From contig NZ_SIJL01000005.1 in assembly GCF_004307015.1 (NCBI RefSeq), positions 1 through 64,000 on the forward strand: 64,000 nt of DNA, written 5' to 3'. Positions within the stretch are counted from its first letter, which is position 1, and the number at the start of each line of letters is the position of its first letter. Position numbers and translations under genes: made by a program. The notes under the pieces are model-generated. The model was not told where the DNA came from. It did no database searches and saw only the letters and a program-made list of their open reading frames with translations. Shown here in pieces: positions 9,750-19,175 of this stretch. This DNA comes from Thermus thermamylovorans (lineage in GTDB: Bacteria > Deinococcota > Deinococci > Deinococcales > Thermaceae).

Positions 9750-9773
9750 ATGGCCGCCTGGGGCAAAACCTGA
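9750..9773 (+). CDS. putative attenuator leader peptide MAAWGKT
   Basis: ATG followed by Ala-Ala-Trp-Gly-Lys-Thr and TGA. The ATG is at the predicted transcription start, so it is either leaderless or read from the adjoining GAGGGGGAG. The single Lys codon is AAA, less usual than AAG here, and lies two codons before the stop. The stop is 2 nt before the first of two competing hairpins. A lysine-sensing role fits the lysJK operon and the leader-peptide attenuation reported for the T. thermophilus lysine cluster, but is inference. Confidence 0.55.
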   Translation: MAAWGKT

Positions 9774-9775
9774 AA

Positions 9776-9823
9776 GGGCCTGGGAAGCCTGGCTTCCCGG
9801 GCCCGCCCGGGGGCTTTTCTTTT
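9776..9823 (+). terminator. lysJK attenuator with alternative hairpins
   Basis: Hairpin A pairs 9776-9789 with 9791-9804 (14 bp, one G-U). Hairpin B uses part of the same strand: CCCGGG 9796-9801 with CCCGGG 9806-9811, or GCCC 9801-9804 with GGGC 9811-9814, followed by TTTTCTTTT. A and B exclude each other. A ribosome at the leader stop would cover the left arm of A and let terminator B form; a ribosome held at the Lys codon would leave A free. Confidence 0.65.
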
Positions 9824-9834
9824 GGAGGTTACAC

Positions 9835-12106
<2,272 letters not shown>

Positions 12107-12115
12107 ACTAGGGGT

Positions 12116-13726
12116 GTGGTCCCTTATGGGCTGGGCTTCCTGGTCCTCCTGCTATTCCTAGGGCTATCCCCCCTCACCGCCCCTTGGAGCCAGGGCTTCC
12201 TCGCACCCGCGGTGGCCTTGGGCGGGGGAGGGTTTCTCCTCTGGCGGGGGGAGCGGGCCTGGGGCCTGGGGCTCCTCCTCCTGGGCCTGGGGGAGCTGGC
12301 CCGGACCCTGGGGGAACTCCGGGGATGGCCCCGGGGGCTTTACCTGGACGGCCCTTACCTGGCGGGCTACGCGGCCCTGACCCTGGCCCTCCTGCGGCTA
12401 CCGGGAAAGCGCCCCGGGCTCAGCCTCCTGCTCCTGCCCCTGGGGCTTTTGGGCCTGACCGCCGCCCTGAGGCCCGAGCTGGGCATGGACCGGGTGTATG
12501 GGGTCTGGGACGTCCTGCTCCTGGCGCTCCTCCTGCCCCGGCTAGAACCCCTCTTCCAGGAGCGCTTCCTCGGGGGAAGGGCCCTTTGGGGGGTAGGCCT
12601 CCTCCTCCTTCTGGTAGCGGACATGAGCCGCAGCCTTTTGCGGGCAGCAGAGGACCATCTCACGGGACACCCCGCCCATCTCCTCTGGAGCCTGGGCTAC
12701 TTCCTCCTCGCCCTGGGGGTGGTGGAGGAGAAGGGAGAAAAAACCGCCTTCCCGGGGCAAGCCCTGGCCCTGGGAAGCCTCTTCCTCATGCCTGCCCTCC
12801 TCCTCCAAGGGCCTACCCCTTGGGGGGTGCAGGCCCTGGCCCTGTACGGGGGGCTCGCAGGGGCCTTGGGCCTCCTCTATGCCCAGCACCTGGGGTGGCG
12901 GCGCACGGAGGAAAAGGGGCGGCGCTGGACCCTTTTCCTGGAGGAGCTCGCCCGTCTCTCCCCCAGCGTCACCCAGACCTTAAGCCCGGAGGCCGTACTC
13001 CTTGGAGCCTTGGAGGCCGCCCGCCAACTCCTGCCCCAGGCGGTGGGGCTGGAGGTCCGGGGGAGGCGGGGGCTAGTAGGGGAGCGCACCCCTCATAGCC
13101 TCGTCCTCCCCCTAAACGGGGACAGCGCCTACCTCTACCTGCGCACACCCCCGGAAGAGCCCGTACCCCCGAGCTTCCTCTCCCTTTTGGGCGAAAGGGT
13201 AAGGCAGGTGCTGAAGCAGGTGGAGTGGGGCACCCTGGCCCTCACCGACCCCCTCACGGGGCTTTTGAACCGGCGAGGCCTGGAAGCGGAGCTCCCCAAG
13301 CTCCTGGCCCTGGCCCGCCGCTACGGGGCCCCGGTGAGCGTGGTCATGCTGGATATCGACCGCTTCAAGCGGGTGAACGACACCTACGGCCACCCCGTGG
13401 GGGACGAGGTGCTCAAGGTTCTGGGCCGCATCCTCGGCGCCAGCGTCCGCCGCGAGGACCTGGCGGTACGCTACGGGGGGGAAGAGTTCCTGCTCCTCCT
13501 TTACGGGGCCGACCGCGAGGCGGCCAAAGAGGTGGTGGAGCGCATCCGCTACCGCTTCCGCAGCCACCGGGTGGACCCCATCCCTTACCCCCTCACCCTC
13601 TCCGCCGGAATCGCCGGGGGCGAGGTGCCGGAAGGGGAACCCCAGCTGGAGGACTGGATCCTCAAGGCCGACTACGCCCTCCTCCGGGCCAAGGAGGCAG
13701 GCCGCGACCGGGTGACCCTGGCCTAA
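12116..13726 (+). CDS. membrane diguanylate cyclase (GGDEF)
   Basis: Encodes 536 aa. The first 250 or so residues contain about six to eight hydrophobic segments, so the sensor part is membrane-embedded; the next 120 are a linker. The GGDEF domain (about 365-535) holds the active-site motif RYGGEEFLLLL and the DxDxFKxxND metal site (MLDIDRFKRVNDTYGH). An intact inhibitory site RxxD (RRED) is five residues before GGEEF, so product inhibition by c-di-GMP is expected. It would make c-di-GMP in response to an unknown membrane signal. No EAL or PilZ partner is adjacent. Confidence 0.9.
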   Translation: MVPYGLGFLVLLLFLGLSPLTAPWSQGFLAPAVALGGGGFLLWRGERAWGLGLLLLGLGELARTLGELRGWPRGLYLDGPYLAGYAALTLALLRLPGKRPGLSLLLLPLGLLGLTAALRPELGMDRVYGVWDVLLLALLLPRLEPLFQERFLGGRALWGVGLLLLLVADMSRSLLRAAEDHLTGHPAHLLWSLGYFLLALGVVEEKGEKTAFPGQALALGSLFLMPALLLQGPTPWGVQALALYGGLAGALGLLYAQHLGWRRTEEKGRRWTLFLEELARLSPSVTQTLSPEAVLLGALEAARQLLPQAVGLEVRGRRGLVGERTPHSLVLPLNGDSAYLYLRTPPEEPVPPSFLSLLGERVRQVLKQVEWGTLALTDPLTGLLNRRGLEAELPKLLALARRYGAPVSVVMLDIDRFKRVNDTYGHPVGDEVLKVLGRILGASVRREDLAVRYGGEEFLLLLYGADREAAKEVVERIRYRFRSHRVDPIPYPLTLSAGIAGGEVPEGEPQLEDWILKADYALLRAKEAGRDRVTLA

Positions 13727-13728
13727 CA

Positions 13729-13756
13729 CCCCCTTGCGGCTTGCGCCGCAAGGGGG
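13729..13756. terminator. 12-bp hairpin, TTGC loop
   Basis: A perfect 12-bp stem (CCCCCTTGCGGC / GCCGCAAGGGGG) with loop TTGC between two convergent genes. There is no T-tract. It matches the elements at 15772 and 53407 in stem length, loop and GGC-TTRC-GCC apex. Confidence 0.55.
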
Positions 13757-13789
13757 ACCCCAAGGAGCCGACCGATGCCCGCTTTGCCC

Positions 13790-14401
13790 TTACTTCTTGG
13801 GCATCATCTTGGCCATGAGGGCCTCTATGGCCTTCATGTCCTCGTTAAGGTGACCGAAGGCCTTGCCCAGGGCCTTGAGGAGGAGGAAGAGCACCCCTAG
13901 GGCCCTTTGCACCTCGGGGTCGGCAAGCTGCTTCAGGATCCCGGTGAGGCCCACCCGGGGCGGGTCCCGCATGGCCTCGGGGGTGAAAGTTTCGGCAAGG
14001 CCCCGCTGCAGGGCCCCCGCCATCATGCCGATGGCTGCGGGCTCGATGCGGGAGAGGATGTCCAGGACGTTGGCCCCGTGGGAAAAGAGCCTGAGCACCT
14101 GGGGCTCCATGAGCATCCCCAGACCCTCGCCGAAGTTCTCGGAGAGGTAACCCAGGAAGGCCAAGGCCCCGGATTTTTCCAGCTTCTCCAGGGTTTCCGC
14201 CAGCCGCTCCAGGGCCTCCGCCTGGTCCAGGAAGCGGGCCAGGAGGGAGACTAGCTGCAGGTTCTTGGGGTCCAGGAGGAGGCCCAGGTTTTCGGAAAGG
14301 GTCTCCCCCGCCCCCATCTGGGCCAGGAGGCCTAGCCCGCTTTTCTCCAGGACCTCCTCTATGTGGGCCAGCCTTTCTTCCACGGTGAGCGTCTTCTCCA
14401 T
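13790..14401 (-). CDS. DUF1641 protein
   Basis: Encodes 203 aa, helical and rich in Leu and Ala; an amphipathic repeat-like stretch (LVSLLARFLDQAEALERLAETLEKL, then LRLFSHGANVLDILSRIEPAAIGMM) is typical of DUF1641. Members are encoded beside sulfide:quinone oxidoreductase-like flavoproteins or formate dehydrogenases, and their role is unsettled. Here it begins 8 nt after the flavoprotein gene, so a shared complex is likely. ATG 14401 has a GGAGGGCCC-type sequence upstream. The C-terminus (ALMAKMMPKK) is basic. Confidence 0.75.
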   Translation of the reverse strand: MEKTLTVEERLAHIEEVLEKSGLGLLAQMGAGETLSENLGLLLDPKNLQLVSLLARFLDQAEALERLAETLEKLEKSGALAFLGYLSENFGEGLGMLMEPQVLRLFSHGANVLDILSRIEPAAIGMMAGALQRGLAETFTPEAMRDPPRVGLTGILKQLADPEVQRALGVLFLLLKALGKAFGHLNEDMKAIEALMAKMMPKK

Positions 14402-14409
14402 GGGCCCTC

Positions 14410-15546
14410 CTACTCGATCAAGGTGGCGAACCAGAAGCCCTCGAAGAGCATCTTGGTCACCCGCACCCACTTGCCCACGGCCATCACGCCGCAGGAGGGC
14501 ATCCCCGTGCCCGCCAGGAGCTTCTCAAAGGAGCACTGGGGCAGGAGGGCGTTGTCCCCAAAGTCCATGATGCACATGGCCACGGGGTTGAAGGGCTCCC
14601 CGATGTAGGCCCCCTTGAGGTCGGAGGCGATGACCCCGGCCACGTACTCCCCCTGGAAGTGGGCCACCACCCCAGCCGGGGGGAGCATCAGGGAGGGGTT
14701 CACCGTGTCGCCGATGACGAAGACGTTGGGGAACCTGGGGGAACGGAAGGTGGACTTGTGCACCTCGGGGAAACCCTGGGGGCCCGCCAGGGGGGATTCC
14801 CGCACCACCCGGTTGGGGGCGAAGGGCGGGGTGAGGATGAGGAGGTCGTAAGCAAGCTCCCGCCCGTCCTTGGCCTTCACCTTACCCCCCTCGAAGGCCA
14901 CGGGCTCGAACTCCCCGTGGAAGGCGATGCCCTTGGACTTCAGGATCTCCATCACCTTGCCGGAGATCACCGGGCCCATGCCCGCCAGGGGCAGGGGGTT
15001 TAGGTGGAAAACATCCACGCTGCTCTTTTCCCGCACCCCCTTGACCTTCAGGGCGAACTCCACCTGGCCCGCCACCTCGTAGGGGGCCGGGGGGCAGGGG
15101 TAGTAGGGAGAGGAAACCCCCACCACCACCTTCCCGCCCCGGAACCCCTTGAGGGCTTCCCGGAGCTTCAAGGCCCCCTCGAGGCTCCAGGGGGCGTAGC
15201 CATCCCCCGCCGGAGCGGGCTGGGCCTCAGCCCCCAGGGAGACGATCAGGTAGTCGTAGGCGAGCTCCCCGGCACTGGTCCTCACCTTGTTGTGGGCTGG
15301 GTCCAGGGCCTCCACCCTGGCCTGCAGGAAAGTAATGCCTCTTTTTTCCAGGTTAGCCAGGGGTCTGCGCACCTGCTCCGGCTCCCGCATGCCGAAGGCC
15401 ACCCAAGGATAGGCGGGCATGAACTCGTGGTAGGCGTTCTTGTCCACCAGGGTGACCTCCGCCTCACGGCCCAGAAGCTTCTTCACCTTGTTGGCCGCCA
15501 CCAAGCCGCCTGAGCCGCCTCCTAGAACCAGAACCCTCGTCGTCAT
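14410..15546 (-). CDS. sulfide:quinone oxidoreductase-like flavoprotein
   Basis: An FAD-dependent disulfide-reductase-fold protein of 378 aa. The N-terminal Rossmann motif is VLVLGGGSGGLVAANK, and the second FAD contact reads NVFVIGDTV. Cysteines at YYPCPPAPYE and in the C-terminal CSFEKLLAGTGMPSCGV region are placed as expected for redox Cys of sulfide:quinone oxidoreductases. It probably oxidises sulfide and passes electrons to menaquinone at the membrane. ATG 15546 follows GGGGAGG. DUF1641 follows in the same operon. The substrate is inferred from family only. Confidence 0.8.
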   Translation of the reverse strand: MTTRVLVLGGGSGGLVAANKVKKLLGREAEVTLVDKNAYHEFMPAYPWVAFGMREPEQVRRPLANLEKRGITFLQARVEALDPAHNKVRTSAGELAYDYLIVSLGAEAQPAPAGDGYAPWSLEGALKLREALKGFRGGKVVVGVSSPYYPCPPAPYEVAGQVEFALKVKGVREKSSVDVFHLNPLPLAGMGPVISGKVMEILKSKGIAFHGEFEPVAFEGGKVKAKDGRELAYDLLILTPPFAPNRVVRESPLAGPQGFPEVHKSTFRSPRFPNVFVIGDTVNPSLMLPPAGVVAHFQGEYVAGVIASDLKGAYIGEPFNPVAMCIMDFGDNALLPQCSFEKLLAGTGMPSCGVMAVGKWVRVTKMLFEGFWFATLIE

Positions 15547-15804
15547 CCGCAACCTCCCCGAGTACCTATACCGTGTACCCCTAAACCCAGTCTGGCCGGG
15601 CGCCTCCGGTGAGGGTAGGTGCAAATGCCCCGACCCAGGAGCCCAATGGGCTTCCCGAGCTTTTGCCCCGGTACAAGCCCGGCAGAATGCCCGGTGTCCC
15701 CACAGGACACCCCTTTCACCGAAGCCCCCATCCGCAGCTGGGGGGAGCCCTGCGGTAGGCCTTCATCGGGCCCCCGCCCTGGCTTACGCCAGGGCGGGGA
15801 GGTA
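15547..15804. other. intergenic region between actF and the SQR gene
   Basis: No gene is seen. It contains a TATAGG box on the minus strand 17-22 nt from the SQR start, a GGTGTCC / GGACACC stem with a 5-nt loop (15693-15711), and the long actF-end hairpin at 15772-15799. I looked for known riboswitch cores and did not find a convincing one. Confidence 0.5.
15772..15799. terminator. 12-bp hairpin, TTAC loop, end of act operon
   Basis: A perfect stem CCCCGCCCTGGC / GCCAGGGCGGGG with loop TTAC, starting 6 nt beyond the actF stop on the minus strand. There is no T-tract. It is the likely terminator of the six-gene act operon. Confidence 0.6.
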
Positions 15805-16806
15805 TCAGCCCTCCCCCAGGCGGAGGCGGTAGAGGAGGCCCAGGCCCAGGAACCCCAAAAGCTGCCCTACCCCCAAGCTCCCCTCCAGGGCAGGCAGGAG
15901 GTACCAGGCCAAGTGGAGGAGGTGGAAGACCAGGATCCAAGCCGCCACCGGCCAGAGGTAGCGGCTCTCCCGCTTGGGGAGGTTGGTGAGGAGGTACAGG
16001 AAAGGCAGGAAAAAGCCCCCCACCACCCAGAGGGCCGCTACCTCGTCCCAGGGGCCGGAGAGGCGCTTCAGGTAGAATTCCACTTTGTGCACCAGGTCCG
16101 CCCCCCAGACGATGACCAGGGTGGTGGCCTCCAGGTAGATCCAGATGATGGAAAGGGCCAGGAGGAGGTTGGTGTGGTTCTGGGCCTGGCCCAGGAGGGC
16201 CGCCGTGCCCTTGCGGGCGGCCAGGGCCACGGCCAGGGCCAGGGCCAGGATCACCGCGGAAAGGAGCAGAATGGCCCCGTAGGAGGCGGAGTAGAAGTGG
16301 GCCTCGAGGGCCTTAAAAAGGTCAAAGACCAGGAAGGTGCCGGCGATGAAGGCCAGGGGGAGCCCCCAGGCGCCCACCTCCGCCCGGTGCTCCCCGGGGC
16401 GGAGGCGGGCGAGGAGGAAGGCGAAGAGGGCGAAGTAAAGGAGGTAGCGCAGGAGCAAGAAGGGGGCGTTCAGGTACCCCGCGCGGTGGGCCAGAATGGG
16501 GTCCAGGCCGGCCCCGGGGCGGGCCCAGGGGAAGAGGTCGGGCAGGAAGAGGAAGAAGGGCAGACCTAAAAGCCCCACCGCGGGAAGGAGCTGGGCCAGG
16601 GGGTAGAGGTAGGGCTCCAAGGGCACCCCCCAGCGGCTTTGGAGGGCGTTGTGCAGGAGGAGAAGCAGAAGGGCCCCCAGGGAGAGGAGCAGAAATAAGG
16701 CAAAGGGAAAGTAGGCGGCCTCTGCGCCGAAGAGGAAGGCCAGGGCGTAGAGCAGAAGGCCCAGAACCCAGGGCCAGGCGCGGGCGGCTTCAATGGACCT
16801 CTGCAC
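15805..16806 (-). CDS. actF: alternative complex III subunit ActF
   Basis: An integral membrane protein of 333 aa with about ten hydrophobic segments (for example SLGALLLLLLHNAL, LLLSAVILALALAVALAA, VVGGFFLPFLYLLTNL). By order and membrane content it is ActF, the second NrfD-like/membrane subunit of alternative complex III, which oxidises menaquinol. GTG 16806 follows GGAGGAGG and overlaps the actE end by 17 nt, so it is translationally coupled. It is the last gene of the operon. Confidence 0.85.
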   Translation of the reverse strand: MQRSIEAARAWPWVLGLLLYALAFLFGAEAAYFPFALFLLLSLGALLLLLLHNALQSRWGVPLEPYLYPLAQLLPAVGLLGLPFFLFLPDLFPWARPGAGLDPILAHRAGYLNAPFLLLRYLLYFALFAFLLARLRPGEHRAEVGAWGLPLAFIAGTFLVFDLFKALEAHFYSASYGAILLLSAVILALALAVALAARKGTAALLGQAQNHTNLLLALSIIWIYLEATTLVIVWGADLVHKVEFYLKRLSGPWDEVAALWVVGGFFLPFLYLLTNLPKRESRYLWPVAAWILVFHLLHLAWYLLPALEGSLGVGQLLGFLGLGLLYRLRLGEG

Positions 16807-17296
16807 GGAACACCTCCTCCGGGCAAACCTCGTCCAAGAGGCAGCGGCGGATGTAGTGGGCGATGAGCCAGCGTTCCCTTTGGGGAATGCGGCCTTGGTA
16901 AGAGAACATGCGACCAAAGCCGTTGGTGGCGGCGAAGTAGAAGTAGCCTTCGGGCATCTCCGCTACCTCCGGGAAGGGACGGGGCCGGGGCATCCCCAGG
17001 GGGACCACCCGGCCATCCCCCTCGCCCCGCGCCCCGTGGCAGACGGCGCAGAAGCTCTCGTAGAGCACCCGGCCCCGGAGAAGCTCCTCTTCGGGGAAGA
17101 CGTAGGGGCTTGCGGCGAAGCCCCCTTCGGGGGCGAGCCCCGTGCGCACCGCGGGGTCCAGGTTCTCCCCAAAGGCTACCCGGTCCTCGGGGAAGGCTAG
17201 GGAAACGGGGGTTTCCCGGAAAGCCTTCACCTTGGGTTGGTCCCACATCCAGCCGCACCCGGCCAGAAGGGGGAGGAGGAGCAAGAACCTAACCAC
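16790..17296 (-). CDS. actE: alternative complex III monohaem cytochrome c ActE
   Basis: A lipoprotein cytochrome of 168 aa. The signal peptide ends in the lipobox LLAGC, and a single haem motif CAVCH occurs mid-protein with candidate Met ligands in the PLGMPRP and AEMPEGY segments. In alternative complex III, ActE is the mobile or peripheral cytochrome that carries electrons toward the oxidase. GTG 17296 is chosen because GGAGGAGG precedes it; it overlaps the actD end by 8 nt. Confidence 0.9.
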   Translation of the reverse strand: MVRFLLLLPLLAGCGWMWDQPKVKAFRETPVSLAFPEDRVAFGENLDPAVRTGLAPEGGFAASPYVFPEEELLRGRVLYESFCAVCHGARGEGDGRVVPLGMPRPRPFPEVAEMPEGYFYFAATNGFGRMFSYQGRIPQRERWLIAHYIRRCLLDEVCPEEVFRAEVH

Positions 17297-17813
17297 CCCC
17301 CACCTCCTCCACCTGGGCGCCGAGGCTTTCCAGAAGGCTGCGGGTGGCCGTGGGGTGGAACCGGGGGTCGGTGACGTAGACGAAGATCCCATACCGGTCC
17401 ACCAGCACCCCGGGATATCCCCGGGCGAGCACCGCGGGGTGCGCCGCCCGCGGGAGGCCGGTCATGTAGAGCAAAAGCAGGAAAATCCCCAGGGCGATGG
17501 TGAGGATGGTGATCTCAAAGGTCACGGGGATGAAGGCAGGCCAGCCCAAAAGAGGCTTACCCCCGGCGTTTATGGGGTAGTCCAAAGAGGTGTAGATCTG
17601 GAGAAAGAGACCCAGGCCTAGGCCCAAAACCCCGAAGGCGAAGGCTGCCCAGGGGATGGCCTCGTCCCGCCTCTGCCCCAGGGCCTCCTCCAGGCCCTCC
17701 AAGGGGCCTGGGGCCAGGGCCTCGAACTGGCGGTAGCCCTCTTCCCTTAGGACCCGCAAGGCGGAAAGCAGCCTCTCGGGAGCGTCAAAATAGGCCATGA
17801 TCCCGTACAGCAT
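17289..17813 (-). CDS. actD: alternative complex III subunit ActD
   Basis: A protein of 174 aa with two membrane segments (about 56-76 and 95-120) separated by a short loop, and soluble ends. The N-terminus MLYGIMAYFDAPERLLSALRVLREEGY is a DUF3341 signature; DUF3341 is the ActD family. ATG 17813 has GGAGGG upstream and lies 9 nt after the actC stop. Confidence 0.9.
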   Translation of the reverse strand: MLYGIMAYFDAPERLLSALRVLREEGYRQFEALAPGPLEGLEEALGQRRDEAIPWAAFAFGVLGLGLGLFLQIYTSLDYPINAGGKPLLGWPAFIPVTFEITILTIALGIFLLLLYMTGLPRAAHPAVLARGYPGVLVDRYGIFVYVTDPRFHPTATRSLLESLGAQVEEVGGG

Positions 17814-17822
17814 GCCGCCCTC

Positions 17823-19175
17823 CTAGTGCTTCCGCAGCTTGTGGAACAGGTGGACCATCTCCGCCACGGCGATGGGCGGGAAGAGGCGGATGAACAGGGC
17901 CAAGCCCAGGAGGAAGAAGCCCAGGGTGCCGAGGAAGAGGGTCCAGTCCACCCAGGTGGGGAAGTAGAGGTTGAAGCTCCCGGGGACGAAGTCGTGGGAG
18001 AGGCTGATCACCACGATGACGAAGCGCTCCAGCCACATGCCCACGTTGGCCAGAATGGAGAAGATAAAGAGCCAGGCGATGTTCCGGCGGAAGCGGGGAA
18101 ACCACAGGGTCTGGAGAAGCCCCACGTTGATGAGCATCATGGCCCAGTAGTAAGGGGCGTAGGGTCCCGTCATGCGCCAAAGCTGCTGGGCCCACTCGTG
18201 GGGCTCGGCGGAGTACCACATGACGAAGATCTCCAGGAGGTAGATGTAAGCCACCCCCAGGCCCGAGGCCAGGGTGATCTTGGCCATCCAGTCCAGGTGC
18301 CGTTCCGTGATCACCCCCTCCAGGCGGTACCACTTCCGCAGAGGGATGACCAGGGTGAGGGCCATGGCGAAACCCGAGTAGATGGCCCCGGCGGCGAAGA
18401 AGGGAGGGAAGATGGTCACGTGCCAGCCCGGCACCAAGGCGTAGGCGAAGTCCATGCTCACCACCGAGTGCACGGAGATGACCACCGGGGTGGCGAGGCC
18501 CGCCAGGAGCACATACACTGCCCGGTAGCGCTGCCAGTGGAGGGCGCTTCCCGTCCAGCCCAAGGAGAGCCAACCGTAGAACTTCCGGCGCCAGCCCCGG
18601 CTCCTTTCCCGCAGGAGCGCCAGGTCGGGGATCAAACCCAGGTAGAGGAAGAGGGTAGATATGGTGATGTAGGTCATAATGGCCAGCACGTCCCAGGAGA
18701 GGGGGCTCTTGTACTGGGGCCAGAGGGCCATATGGGTGGGGTAGGGCATGACCCAGTAGAAGTGCTGGGGTCGGCCCATGTGGATCAGGGGGAAGGTAGC
18801 CGCAGCCAGGATGGCGAAGAAGGTCATGGCCTCGGTGACCCGGTTCAGGGAGTCCCGCCAGTTCTGGCGCATGAGGACCAGGATGGCGCTGATCAGGGTC
18901 CCCGCGTGGCCGATGCCGATCCACCAGACGAAGTGGACGACGTCCAGCCCCCAGGCCACGGGCTGGTTGATGCCCCAGGTGCCGAGGCCCCGGACGAAGG
19001 TGACGAAGATGGCGTAGAGCCAGGCCAAGGTGAGGGCCGCCCCCACAGCCGCCACCAACCTCCAGGGCCGAGGCGGGGGCTTTTCCACAGGCTCCAGGAG
19101 CTTCTCCACCAAGGACTTTTCCGTCCAGTCCCCCTGGATGAGGTCGCGGTCGGGATGGGGCTCCTTATGCGCCAT
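17823..19175 (-). CDS. actC: alternative complex III quinol-oxidising subunit ActC (NrfD/PsrC-like)
   Basis: A polytopic NrfD-family protein, 450 aa, with about ten membrane helices (for example GIGHAGTLISAILVLMRQNWR and GFAMALTLVIPL). It is the membrane subunit that binds menaquinol in alternative complex III. The N-terminal 40 residues are soluble and charged (HKEPHPDRDLIQGDWTEKSL). ATG 19175 overlaps the actB stop by 11 nt. Length and position match ActC. Confidence 0.93.
   Translation of the reverse strand: MAHKEPHPDRDLIQGDWTEKSLVEKLLEPVEKPPPRPWRLVAAVGAALTLAWLYAIFVTFVRGLGTWGINQPVAWGLDVVHFVWWIGIGHAGTLISAILVLMRQNWRDSLNRVTEAMTFFAILAAATFPLIHMGRPQHFYWVMPYPTHMALWPQYKSPLSWDVLAIMTYITISTLFLYLGLIPDLALLRERSRGWRRKFYGWLSLGWTGSALHWQRYRAVYVLLAGLATPVVISVHSVVSMDFAYALVPGWHVTIFPPFFAAGAIYSGFAMALTLVIPLRKWYRLEGVITERHLDWMAKITLASGLGVAYIYLLEIFVMWYSAEPHEWAQQLWRMTGPYAPYYWAMMLINVGLLQTLWFPRFRRNIAWLFIFSILANVGMWLERFVIVVISLSHDFVPGSFNLYFPTWVDWTLFLGTLGFFLLGLALFIRLFPPIAVAEMVHLFHKLRKH

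Noticed and set aside
15547-15804. Possible cobalamin riboswitch (GGTGAAA-like stretch on the minus strand)
   Set aside because: The conserved surrounding boxes and the GCCACTG element are absent, and no cobalamin gene follows.
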